A stretch of DNA of 64,000 bases from Homoserinimonas sp044769865 (lineage in GTDB: Bacteria > Actinomycetota > Actinomycetes > Actinomycetales > Microbacteriaceae): the NCBI RefSeq assembly GCF_044769865.1, contig NZ_JBIZWA010000001.1, positions 62,001 through 126,000 on the forward strand, given 5' to 3'. The translations under genes were made by a program, and so were the position numbers. The notes below the pieces were generated by a model, which saw only the letters and a list, made by a program, of their open reading frames with translations, was not told the origin of the DNA and ran no database searches. Shown one piece after another: positions 6,853 to 14,765 of the stretch (positions are counted from its first letter, which is position 1; every line of letters begins with the position of its first letter).

Positions 6853-8015
6853 CAGTCATCCTCTCCTGTCGGGTGCTGCTCGAGCGGCCCCAGCAGTGCC
6901 GTGGCCACGGTCGAGTGCACCGAATCCTCATTGCTCGGGTGGAAGGCACCCGCGAGCACATCGCGCATCAGTCGGCCCAGTTCGTCGCCATTGCGGTACG
7001 ACCGCCCCCCCGCCACACGCACGGCCTGCTCGACGACGAACTTGGCCGTCTCCGTCGCGCGCAGCCTGACCCCCGTGAGGGCGCGGAACCACTGGTCGCC
7101 GCGGTCGACCCCCTCGTCGACATCGCGGGCGACCGCCTCGAGCTGCGGCATGAAGCCGTCGAGCGCGAGCGCGGCATCCGCGAGCTTCCAGCGCGTGTCG
7201 GGGTTCTGGTCGGCCGTCAGTCCCGTGCGCTGCGAGCGACGTGCCTTCGCCGCCTCGACCCCGAGCTCGAGTGCGCGTTGACCGACGCCCGCGTAGACGG
7301 AGGAGAGCAGCAGCAGGAAGTTGGCAAAGATCGCAAAGACGAGCGGATGCGCGGAGGGCCCCAGCGGGCGCTGGCCGAACACGCGGTCAGCCGGCGCGTA
7401 GGCACCCACGAGCCGGGTCGTGTTGCTCTGGCTCGCGCGCATGCCGATCGTGTTCCAGTCGTCGAGGATCTCGACGCCCTCGCATCCGCGCTCCACGAAG
7501 GCGTGCACGAGCTGGGGTTCCGCGCCGGAATCGTCCCTGCCGAAGATGCCGAGCCTGGTCCACACGGGAGACAGGCTCGTGAACACCTTCGTGCCCGTGA
7601 AGCGGTAGCCGCCGTCGGCGGACGGTTCCGCAGTGGTCGTGCTGCCGAACAGCACGAGGTCGTTGCCCGGTTCGCTGATTCCGAACCCGAAGACCTCACC
7701 CTCAGCAGCCTCGCGCAGCACGAAGTCGAGCGTCGAGTCGCCCCGCTCGTGCAGGAGCTTCGCAACCCCGGTCCACACGAGGTGCATGTTGACGGCGAGC
7801 GCGGTCGCCGGCGCCGCGCCGGCGAGCCGGGCCTGCTCGCGCGTCGCCTCCAGGAGGGACATCCCCAGGCCGCCGAAGCTCGCAGGCACCAGCATGCGCA
7901 GGTACCCGAGCTCCGCGAGATCGCGCAGGTCATCGTGCGGGAAGGAGTTCTCGCGGTCGTGCCGGTCGGCCCGCGAACGGATGGTCTCGAGCAGCTTCGG
8001 AGGCAGGATACTCAC
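6852..8015 (-). CDS. Acyl-CoA dehydrogenase-like flavoprotein
   Basis: 387 residues with N-terminal helical, middle beta ('FGFGISEPGND...GYRFTGTKVFTS') and C-terminal helical domains of the acyl-CoA dehydrogenase fold binding FAD. The C-terminus reads FHPSNEDSVHSTV instead of the YEGT-type block that carries the catalytic Glu of classical enzymes, placing it nearer the type-2 C-terminal domain shared with flavin monooxygenases such as DszC/SfnB. It may be a dehydrogenase or an oxygenase; I cannot decide. The start is GTG at 8015. Downstream it is coupled to the esterase gene. Confidence 0.8.
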   Translation of the reverse strand: MSILPPKLLETIRSRADRHDRENSFPHDDLRDLAELGYLRMLVPASFGGLGMSLLEATREQARLAGAAPATALAVNMHLVWTGVAKLLHERGDSTLDFVLREAAEGEVFGFGISEPGNDLVLFGSTTTAEPSADGGYRFTGTKVFTSLSPVWTRLGIFGRDDSGAEPQLVHAFVERGCEGVEILDDWNTIGMRASQSNTTRLVGAYAPADRVFGQRPLGPSAHPLVFAIFANFLLLLSSVYAGVGQRALELGVEAAKARRSQRTGLTADQNPDTRWKLADAALALDGFMPQLEAVARDVDEGVDRGDQWFRALTGVRLRATETAKFVVEQAVRVAGGRSYRNGDELGRLMRDVLAGAFHPSNEDSVHSTVATALLGPLEQHPTGEDD

Positions 8016-8058
8016 CCACTCAGCATCCCACGCTGGGGCGAGGCGATACAGGATGCCG

Positions 8059-10281
8059 CTAGTCCGCCGCCGGGGCGGGCAACTCCCCCACGATCGTGAG
8101 CCGCTGCGTCGCCCGCGTCATCGCCACGTAGAGCGCGTTGACGCCCCGGGGAGCCGCCGCGATGCCCGAAGGGTCGACGACGACGACCGAGTCGAACTCG
8201 AGGCCCTTCGAATCCTGCGGCGAGATCACGACGATCGGGGTCAGGAGGCTCTCGGAGCCACGCGAGACGAGGTCACCGAAGCGCTCGCTGAGGGCCGCCA
8301 GCACCGATTCGAGCGCGCCCTCCATGACGACGACCGCCATGGTGCCCGCCGTCGAACCCGAACGCATCGCCTCGACCGCCGTCACGACATCATCCGCGAA
8401 CTCGACGGGCCACGGCGTGCTGCGCACGGCCTTCGACGGGGTCACGGGTAGGCCGTGGGCGATCGCGAACTGTTCCGCGACCGAGGCAATCTGGCTCGGG
8501 GTGCGGTAGTTGACCGTGAGCTCCTCGAGGCGCCAGCGCGCCGCCTCCGCGCTACGGCCCACGAGCGGGCGGAGCGCCTGTCGCCAGGTCGGCGCGGCAC
8601 TCGCGGCTGAGCCCTGCGCGATATCCCCCACGATCGTGAAGGAGCGCAGCGGGCAGCGCCGCAGCAGCACGCGCCACTGCATGGGCGAGAGCTCCTGGGC
8701 CTCGTCGACGACGATGTGCCCGTAGGTCCACGAGCGGTCGCTCCCGGCCCGCTCCGAGGTGGTCACGCGGATGCCCGTCTCGGCGAAGTTCGCGGCGAGC
8801 GACTTCGCGTCGATCATCCCGTCGACCTGCATGTTCTCGATGGCCTGCTCGGCGTTCTCGATGTCGCGCTTGCGCTGCTGCTTCTCCTCCCGCTTGCGGG
8901 CGGCGTCCACAGCGTCGAACTCGCCCAGGAGCTCGGCGGCCTCGTCGAGGAGCGGCACGTCCTCGACCGTGAAGGGGGCATCCCGGGGCCTGCGCAGGAG
9001 GGCGCGCTGGGCATCCGACCAGGTGGGGGTCAGCTCGGCGAGCCACTGCGGCCGCGCGTAGAGGTCCTGGAGCAGCTTCTGTGGCGTCAGCGGCAACCAC
9101 GCCGTGTTGAGGGCGACGCGCACGTCGTGGGCCGTGCGCAGGTCTTCCTGCAGCATCGGCAGGTCGGCACCGTCGATCGTGTTGCCCTGCGCCCGCAGCT
9201 GCGCCGCCCACTGCTTCGTGAGCTCGCCGAGAGCGGTCTTCACGAAGGTGACCCTGGCCTCGTTGTATGGCTTGCGTGTGTCCCGTGCTCGAGCGATCGC
9301 GCGCTCGACCGTCGACGGGTCGAGCATGACGGTGTCGCCATTCACGAGCATGGGCACGGGCGCGGCCGGCACCCGCTGGCGCGAGCGCACGGCACGGGCA
9401 ATGAGTTCCGCCATCCCGCCGCGCCCCTTGAGCGCGGCGACAGCGGGCTCATCGTTCGCCGTCGCCTGGAGGCCCGGCACGAGGCCGCCCAGGCTTGCCA
9501 GCACGACGCCCGTCTCGCCGAGCGAGGGCAGCACCGACTCGATGTAGTGGAGGAACGACGCCGAGGGCCCGACGATGAGCACACCCGAATTGCCGAGGCG
9601 CTTGCGGTGCGTATAGAGGAGGTAGGCGGCCCGATGCAGGGCCACGGCCGTCTTTCCCGTGCCGGGGCCGCCCTGCACGACCAGCACACCCGCGAGGTCG
9701 GAGCGGATGATGCGATCCTGCTCCGCCTGGATGGTCGCGACGATGTCGTTCATGCGACCGGTGCGTTCGGCCCCGAGCGCCGCGAGCAGGGCGCCCTCCC
9801 CCTGGTGTCCGCCGCCCTCCGTGAGGAGTTCGGAGTCGAATATCTCGTCCTCGATGCGCACGACCTCGCGGCCGCGGGAGATGAGGTGGCGTCGCGCCCG
9901 CGCCCCCAGGGGCGTCGCCGCAGTCGCCTGGTAGAACGCGCTCGCCTGCGGCACACGCCAGTCGAGCAGGATGGGGCGCTGCTCCTCATCGCGCAGGCCG
10001 ATACGGCCGATGTAACGGCTCGCCGGGTCATCCGCATCGCCGGATGCTTCGAGCTGCAGTCGGCCGAAGGCGAGGCGCTCAGTCACATCGCGCAGCTGCG
10101 CGATGCGGTCCTCGTAGAGCCGCGCGAAGGTGTCACGCTCCGTGCGCCCCTGGTGGGTGCCTCCCCCGCCCTGTGCACGCACGGCCACGAGCTGGCGCTC
10201 CGCGTCAGCCCTCAGTTCGTCGAGGCGCGCATAGAGCCCCGACACGTAGTCGCGCTCGTGGTCCAGCCCGTCTTCGATCAC
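8059..10281 (-). CDS. helD: HelD-type RNA polymerase recycling ATPase (UvrD/Rep-like)
   Basis: 740 residues. The N-terminal coiled-coil region (about residues 1-75) is followed by 'GRIGLRDEEQRPILLDWRVP', characteristic of HelD; Walker A is GGPGTGKTA at 203-211, Walker B appears as 'HIVVDEAQELS', motif III as 'TIVGDIAQG', and the C-terminal helicase motifs as 'SKGLEFDSVVVVD' and 'LYVAMTRATQRL'. HelD proteins insert into stalled RNA polymerase and release it from nucleic acid; actinobacterial relatives can also confer rifampicin tolerance. GTG 10281 is preferred because GAGGGG lies just upstream and TAGACT about 32 nt upstream; an in-frame upstream extension exists but lacks these signals. Confidence 0.9.
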   Translation of the reverse strand: MIEDGLDHERDYVSGLYARLDELRADAERQLVAVRAQGGGGTHQGRTERDTFARLYEDRIAQLRDVTERLAFGRLQLEASGDADDPASRYIGRIGLRDEEQRPILLDWRVPQASAFYQATAATPLGARARRHLISRGREVVRIEDEIFDSELLTEGGGHQGEGALLAALGAERTGRMNDIVATIQAEQDRIIRSDLAGVLVVQGGPGTGKTAVALHRAAYLLYTHRKRLGNSGVLIVGPSASFLHYIESVLPSLGETGVVLASLGGLVPGLQATANDEPAVAALKGRGGMAELIARAVRSRQRVPAAPVPMLVNGDTVMLDPSTVERAIARARDTRKPYNEARVTFVKTALGELTKQWAAQLRAQGNTIDGADLPMLQEDLRTAHDVRVALNTAWLPLTPQKLLQDLYARPQWLAELTPTWSDAQRALLRRPRDAPFTVEDVPLLDEAAELLGEFDAVDAARKREEKQQRKRDIENAEQAIENMQVDGMIDAKSLAANFAETGIRVTTSERAGSDRSWTYGHIVVDEAQELSPMQWRVLLRRCPLRSFTIVGDIAQGSAASAAPTWRQALRPLVGRSAEAARWRLEELTVNYRTPSQIASVAEQFAIAHGLPVTPSKAVRSTPWPVEFADDVVTAVEAMRSGSTAGTMAVVVMEGALESVLAALSERFGDLVSRGSESLLTPIVVISPQDSKGLEFDSVVVVDPSGIAAAPRGVNALYVAMTRATQRLTIVGELPAPAAD

Positions 10282-10312
10282 TCCGCAGCCCCTCAGAAAT
10301 TTCCGGCCCTCA

Positions 10313-10318
10313 AGTCTA
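10313..10318 (-). promoter_or_regulatory. Candidate -10 of helD
   Basis: TAGACT on the minus strand in the 55-nt gap between the PrsW-like gene and helD. No clear -35. Confidence 0.4.
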
Positions 10319-10336
10319 CGGCACCGGCTGGCAGGC

Positions 10337-11527
10337 TCAGACGCTCGCGGATCCATCCATTCGTCGCCTCGCGTCGACGATGCGGTCGAGCATGACCGAC
10401 TCGTCATAGTGCGCGGCGGCGCGGTCCCTGCCGAGCACGATCCGGTGCCGGGCGAAGGCAAGCCGGGTGGCGCTGCGCGCGAACTGCTCGAAGGCGTCGC
10501 CGATGCCGTGACTGCGCGCCCACGCAGCCGCGGCCCGACGGCCCTGGCCGGTCGAGAGAATCCCGACCTCCTGTGCGGTGAACCACCCTGCGGCCGCATA
10601 CTCCTGGAGGTGCCGCATCGTGAGATCGCGCTCCTGCCTCCGCAGGAAGTACACGATCACGAAACCGATGACGAAGAGCGGCACCTGCACCGTGAAGTAG
10701 TAGGCGTAGAAGTCGGTGACGAAGAGCGCCGAACCGTTCCAGAAGGCGTGCAGGAGGATCGCCGGCACGAGCCCAAGCGCCGCCCAGCCGACCATGCCGA
10801 ATGGCGTGGCCCTGCGCGAGGCGAAGCCCATGATCACGCCCGTGCACGCCGTGAACATGACGTGCGCGAAGGGCGACATGAGCCCGCGCATGACGAAGAT
10901 CTCCCCCACCTCGCCGAAGCCCTGGGCCTCGCCGAGCGCGAGGCCGAAGTACTGGATGTTCTCGGTGAAGGCGAAGCCGACCGCGATCATCGCACCGTAG
11001 ACGATGCCGTCGACGGGGCCGTCGAACTGGCGACGGACGACCCAGAAGAGGATCAGCAGGCCGAGCGCCTTGCCGAGCTCCTCAACGATGGGCGCCTGCA
11101 CGACGAGGCTCAGGAACAGCGACCAGAAGCCATCACCGATGCCCACGACGGCCGCCACGAGCTGCACGCCCAGGTCAAAGAGGAGCGCGATGGCCACCGA
11201 GGCTGCCGCACCCCACAGGAAGGCGAAGGCGAGTGCACCGCGCGGCTCGGGCTCCCAGCGGTCGATCCACGAGATGCCGAGCAGCACGATCGCGAGGGGA
11301 ACGAGGGCCAGGATGCCTGCCACGACGAATGCGGTTGCCCCCAGGAACGCGAGCAGGTAGACCGTGACCATGAGCGCGATGAGCGAGAGCACCGCGTAGC
11401 CGACGATCGCCCAGACGAGCACGGTGTTGTCGCCGCGCGGGCGCCCGGCCAGCACTGGCTGCGTCGAGTGCAGCACCGGCTGCGGGTTGGCGGCAGGGTG
11501 CTCGCTCGCCTGCGAGCCGAAGGTCAC
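10337..11527 (-). CDS. PrsW-family intramembrane metalloprotease
   Basis: 396 residues. After a polar N-terminus of about 35 residues come eight or so membrane helices. The family motifs are visible: EE in 'APIVEELGKALG', E-N in 'GFAFTENIQYF', and His in 'PFAHVMFTACTG' and 'LLHAFWNG'. PrsW of Bacillus cleaves an anti-sigma factor; the substrate here is unknown. The C-terminal 80 residues are cytoplasmic, with an HTH-like or helical look (LTMRHLQEYAAAGWFTAQE). The GTG start overlaps the stop of the upstream membrane-protein gene (GTGA), so the two are co-transcribed. Confidence 0.88.
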   Translation of the reverse strand: MTFGSQASEHPAANPQPVLHSTQPVLAGRPRGDNTVLVWAIVGYAVLSLIALMVTVYLLAFLGATAFVVAGILALVPLAIVLLGISWIDRWEPEPRGALAFAFLWGAAASVAIALLFDLGVQLVAAVVGIGDGFWSLFLSLVVQAPIVEELGKALGLLILFWVVRRQFDGPVDGIVYGAMIAVGFAFTENIQYFGLALGEAQGFGEVGEIFVMRGLMSPFAHVMFTACTGVIMGFASRRATPFGMVGWAALGLVPAILLHAFWNGSALFVTDFYAYYFTVQVPLFVIGFVIVYFLRRQERDLTMRHLQEYAAAGWFTAQEVGILSTGQGRRAAAAWARSHGIGDAFEQFARSATRLAFARHRIVLGRDRAAAHYDESVMLDRIVDARRRMDGSASV

Positions 11528-12339
11528 AGCTGTTGCTCGCGCAGGATGCTGAGGGCCCGGTTCACGCGATCGCTGAGCCCAGTGACGCCGCGGTTGGCGC
11601 GACGCTCAAGCACCTCGATGGCCTGCACGAGCTGTTCGCGCTGCCGCCCGTTCACAACGCCCCAGGCCGCGCGGGCCCTGAGCGAGAGGCGCGCACCGCG
11701 TGCCGCGAGCACGGCACTCGCGGCCGGCGGGATGAGCGCAGCAAGGCCCAGGAGGGGCCATGCCGTGACGGAGCTGCCGTCGGCCCGCAGGTCCTGCCCG
11801 ATCGCGACCCACGCGGCAGCGAGCGCCAGCACGCCGAAGACGATGGGGATGAGCCGGAGCCACCTGGCGATGTCTTCGTGACGCACCGATTCGCGGGCGT
11901 CGATCACCTCGAGCTCGGCACGCCAGCGCGCGATGTCATCCTTCGTGACCTTGCGCGCCTTCGCATCCTTGACCCGCATGCGCAGCACGCCGTAGCCCTG
12001 CACATCGCGGGTGAGCAACCGCACGAGGCCGACGACTAGCCCGACGGCTACGACGAGGATGACAGCGAGCGCAAGGAGCACTCCCCCCGCCAGCTGCCAT
12101 TCCTGGTCGAGTACGAGGCCGGCACCGACCGCGATGCCGAAGGCCGGGATGAGCGCCGAGAGCGCGGCAGCGGGAACGACCCAGAAGACCTCATGGGCTC
12201 GGCGCCGGGCGAACTGCACATTGCGCGTGCGCGCGGAACGCACGTCGTACCAGGCAGTGCCGACATCAGCGACCTGGAACACGAGGGCGCTGAGCCACAG
12301 CACGAGCAGCCAGAGCGTGGCATCCCACCAGAAGTTCAT
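11524..12339 (-). CDS. Integral membrane protein of unknown function
   Basis: 271 residues. Predicted helices lie at about 5-27, 55-75, 82-110, 165-185 and 195-215, with a charged cytoplasmic segment between (VKDAKARKVTKDDIARWRAEL...). The C-terminus is amphipathic (ANRGVTGLSDRVNRALSILREQQ). No family was recognised. The stop overlaps the start of the PrsW-like protease gene, which suggests a functional link, for example as partner or substrate. ATG 12339 follows TAGCTT by 7 nt, a leaderless start. Confidence 0.7.
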   Translation of the reverse strand: MNFWWDATLWLLVLWLSALVFQVADVGTAWYDVRSARTRNVQFARRRAHEVFWVVPAAALSALIPAFGIAVGAGLVLDQEWQLAGGVLLALAVILVVAVGLVVGLVRLLTRDVQGYGVLRMRVKDAKARKVTKDDIARWRAELEVIDARESVRHEDIARWLRLIPIVFGVLALAAAWVAIGQDLRADGSSVTAWPLLGLAALIPPAASAVLAARGARLSLRARAAWGVVNGRQREQLVQAIEVLERRANRGVTGLSDRVNRALSILREQQL

Positions 12340-12346
12340 TTCGTCG

Positions 12347-12352
12347 AAGCTA
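12347..12352 (-). promoter_or_regulatory. Leaderless -10 of the membrane protein/prsW-like operon
   Basis: TAGCTT on the minus strand, 7 nt before the ATG at 12339. Confidence 0.55.
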
Positions 12353-12427
12353 CCCGCTGCGCGCGGGCAAGTCGAGCGGGCACACCGGCCCGGCCGATTG
12401 TCAGCACCGCACATGCGACTGCGCGCA

Positions 12428-12433
12428 TATGAT
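12428..12433 (+). promoter_or_regulatory. Leaderless -10 of the DUF6328-like gene
   Basis: TATGAT, 7 nt before ATG 12441. It overlaps two earlier in-frame ATG codons (12429 and 12432), which argues against their use as starts. Confidence 0.6.
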
Positions 12434-12440
12434 GCGTCGC

Positions 12441-12905
12441 ATGGAGTACAGCCGTCACGAGTCGAAGAGCGAGCGGCTCGACCGCAACTGGTCTGAGTTG
12501 CTGCAGGAACTGCGCGTGACGCAGACCGGTTCCCAGATTTTGACGGGCTTCCTGCTCACGATCGCGTTCCAGCCCCGCTTCAGTGACCTCGACGCCTACC
12601 AGGTCACCCTCTATATGTCGCTCGTCTTCGTCGCGATCGGCACCACAGCCGTGGGCCTCGCTCCCGTCAGCCTGCACCGCCGCCTGTTCCGCAGCGGCGA
12701 GAAGGACAGGGTCGTGGAGTGGGCAGACCGCCTCGTCAAGGCGACCCTCGTGGGCGTCGCCGTCGTGCTGGCCGGCACGCTCTCCCTCGTCGTCGACATC
12801 GTGCTGGGCCGGACGGCGGGCATCATCGCGGCGATCGCCTGCGTCGCCGTCGTCGTCATTCTCTGGTTTGCCCTGCCTGGCCATCGAGGTCAGCGCGGGG
12901 AATGA
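12441..12905 (+). CDS. DUF6328-like small membrane protein
   Basis: 154 residues. A soluble N-terminus (NWSELLQELRVTQTGSQILTGFLLTIAFQPRF) is followed by helices at about 45-67, 98-118 and 125-145. The 'ELLQELRVTQTGxQILxGFLL' block is the recognisable part of this actinobacterial family of unknown function. The third in-frame ATG is chosen because the TATGAT -10 lies 7 nt before it. The last 50 nt overlap the 3' end of the convergent aspartase gene. Confidence 0.7.
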   Translation: MEYSRHESKSERLDRNWSELLQELRVTQTGSQILTGFLLTIAFQPRFSDLDAYQVTLYMSLVFVAIGTTAVGLAPVSLHRRLFRSGEKDRVVEWADRLVKATLVGVAVVLAGTLSLVVDIVLGRTAGIIAAIACVAVVVILWFALPGHRGQRGE

Positions 12906-14403
12906 TCGGGATCGCCGAGGTGGTCGGCACGATGCCGCTGAGCCGCTCCGGGCTCAGCACGCGCCGCACCTCCTCCTCCGACATGTAGCCGTTCTCCACC
13001 ACGAGGTCCGCGATCGACGCAGTGGTCGTCAGCGCCGCGTGCGCCAGCGTCGCAGACGCCACGTAGCCGATGTACGGGGTGAGGGCCGTCACGACGCTGA
13101 CCGAGGTCTCCACCTCGGAGGCGAGGCGCTGCACATTGGGTGTGATGCCATCGATGCAGTTGATGCGGAGGGTGCGGCATCCGTTGGTCAGCCAGGCAAG
13201 CGACTGCAGGATGCTGTGGGCGATGACGGGCTCGAAGGCATTGAGCTGCAACTGGCCGGCCTCGGCCGCCGCCGTCACGGTCGCGTCGGCGCCGATGATG
13301 CTGAAGGCGATTTGGTTGACGACCTCGGGGATGACGGGGTTGACCTTGCCCGGCATGATCGACGAGCCCGCCTGCTTGGCGGGGAGGAAGATCTCGCCAA
13401 GCCCGGACTGCGGGCCCGAGCTGAGGAGCCGCAGGTCGTTGCAGATCTTGGAGAGCTTGACCGCCGCACGCTTGAGCGTGCCGCTGACCGTCATGAAGAC
13501 ACCCGTGTCGCTCGTGGCCTCGATGAGGTCCATCGCCGTCACGGTGTCGATGCCCGAGACCTCGGCCAGGTGGCGGCAGACCGCCTCCGTGTAGTGGGGC
13601 GGCGAGGTGATGCCCGTGCCGATCGCCGTCGCGCCCATGTTGATCTCGCTCAGCAGCGGGATCGTCTCGCGCAGGCGGTCGTGGTCCTCCACGAGCGTGT
13701 TCGAGAAGCCCGTGAACTCCTGGCCGAGGGTCATGGGAACGGCGTCCTGCAGCTGCGTGCGGCCGACCTTGACGATGCCCGCGAACTCTGCACCCTTGCG
13801 CGCGAAGGAGTCGGCGAGCATCCGGTGCTCCTCGAGGAGCCTGCGGATGCCGAAGACGAGCGAGAGCTTGACGGCGGTCGGGTAGACGTCGTTGGTGCTC
13901 TGGCTGCGGTTGACGTCGTCGATCGGGTGCAGGTGCTGGTAGTCACCGCGCTCGTAACCCATGAGCTCGAGACCGCGGTTGGCGATGACCTCGTTCGCGT
14001 TCATGTTCGTCGAGGTCCCCGCGCCACCCTGGATCACGCCCACGACGAACTGGTCGTGCAGCGCTCCCCCAACGATCTCCTCGCAGACGCGCTCGATGAT
14101 GTCGGCCTTCTCGGGCTCGAGGGCGCCGATCTCCCGGTTTGCACGCGCCGCCGCCTGCTTGACGCGCGCAAGGGCAGTGACCAGATCGGGGTACACGTAG
14201 ATGGGGCGCCGCGTGATGGGGAAGTTCTCAAGCGCGCGGGCGGTGTGGATGCCCCAGTAGACATCTGCCGGGATGTCACGCTCGCCGAGCGAATCCCGAT
14301 CAATGCGTGTGGGGCCCGCCATCTCGTCGTCGACGTCGCCCCCAATAATGGTGACAGGTGCTGTCACCGCGGGCTTGTCGGTGTCGTCTGAAGGAATCGT
14401 CAT
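12856..14403 (-). CDS. aspA: Aspartate ammonia-lyase (aspartase/fumarase superfamily)
   Basis: 515 residues including an acidic N-terminal extension of about 35 not seen in most relatives. Superfamily signatures are present: 'GGAGTSTNMNANEV', 'HPIDDVNRSQSTND', 'KVGRTQLQDAVPMTLGQEF' and the catalytic loop GSSIMPGKVNPVIPEVV. These favour aspartase (aspartate to fumarate plus ammonia) over class II fumarase, but the distinction is not certain from sequence reading alone. ATG 14403 has GAGAGAAG 4-5 nt upstream; a GTG at 14418 is an alternative. TAGGCT at 14455-14450 (minus) is a likely -10. The 3' end overlaps the convergent DUF6328-like gene by 50 nt. Confidence 0.88.
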   Translation of the reverse strand: MTIPSDDTDKPAVTAPVTIIGGDVDDEMAGPTRIDRDSLGERDIPADVYWGIHTARALENFPITRRPIYVYPDLVTALARVKQAAARANREIGALEPEKADIIERVCEEIVGGALHDQFVVGVIQGGAGTSTNMNANEVIANRGLELMGYERGDYQHLHPIDDVNRSQSTNDVYPTAVKLSLVFGIRRLLEEHRMLADSFARKGAEFAGIVKVGRTQLQDAVPMTLGQEFTGFSNTLVEDHDRLRETIPLLSEINMGATAIGTGITSPPHYTEAVCRHLAEVSGIDTVTAMDLIEATSDTGVFMTVSGTLKRAAVKLSKICNDLRLLSSGPQSGLGEIFLPAKQAGSSIMPGKVNPVIPEVVNQIAFSIIGADATVTAAAEAGQLQLNAFEPVIAHSILQSLAWLTNGCRTLRINCIDGITPNVQRLASEVETSVSVVTALTPYIGYVASATLAHAALTTTASIADLVVENGYMSEEEVRRVLSPERLSGIVPTTSAIPIIPRADLDGQAGQTRE

Positions 14404-14449
14404 CGTCTTCTCTCTCACGCCCGGTAGGGATCACCAGATGGCGCTTGAA

Positions 14450-14455
14450 AGCCTA
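14450..14455 (-). promoter_or_regulatory. Candidate -10 of aspA
   Basis: TAGGCT on the minus strand, 46 nt before the aspA ATG. No clear -35. Confidence 0.35.
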
Positions 14456-14691
14456 GCAATCCGGGCCGTGAAGGCGGCGTGACCGTCGGTACCGCGCCCA
14501 GGTCGCGGGCACGCCTCCCTGGCTCGCGCAGCCGCACTGGCCCCGTCCGGGGGCCACGGATGCCCGGAACGACGGGGAAGTAGCCCGAAATTGGCCATGT
14601 CGCAGGTGGCCCTCTTGCCGCTACTATTCTCGGAACGCACCAATTGATTAGTCTTTCTCACTCTCTGGCGTGCCTGGGGAGCGGGGATCCA

Positions 14692-14751
14692 ATGCACGAC
14701 AGCAGTTTTCCTGGGGGACAGGGCCCGCTCCATTCGGAGCGAGCTGCATAG
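14692..14751 (+). CDS. Possible 19-residue leader peptide upstream of the DUF2510 gene
   Basis: ATG 14692 opens a frame of 19 codons (MHDSSFPGGQGPLHSERAA) ending at TAG 14749-14751. A purine-rich GGGGAGCGGGGA precedes it, and its stop is 14 nt before the TTG start of the next gene. No homologue is recognised; it may be chance. Confidence 0.25.
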   Translation: MHDSSFPGGQGPLHSERAA

Positions 14752-14765
14752 AGAGGGTTAACGCC

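Larger units (their letters stand above)
14404..14765. other. Long intergenic region between divergent aspA and the DUF2510 gene
   Basis: 362 nt. It carries the aspA -10 candidate TAGGCT (14455-14450, minus), overlapping -10-like TACTAT/TATTCT at 14622-14630 on the plus strand, and a 19-codon reading frame at 14692-14751 just before the DUF2510 gene. No known riboswitch or RNA was recognised. Confidence 0.5.

Noticed and set aside
12429..12440. Earlier ATG codons (12429, 12432) as start of the DUF6328-like gene
   Set aside because: They lie inside the TATGAT -10 element and would not be transcribed from it.
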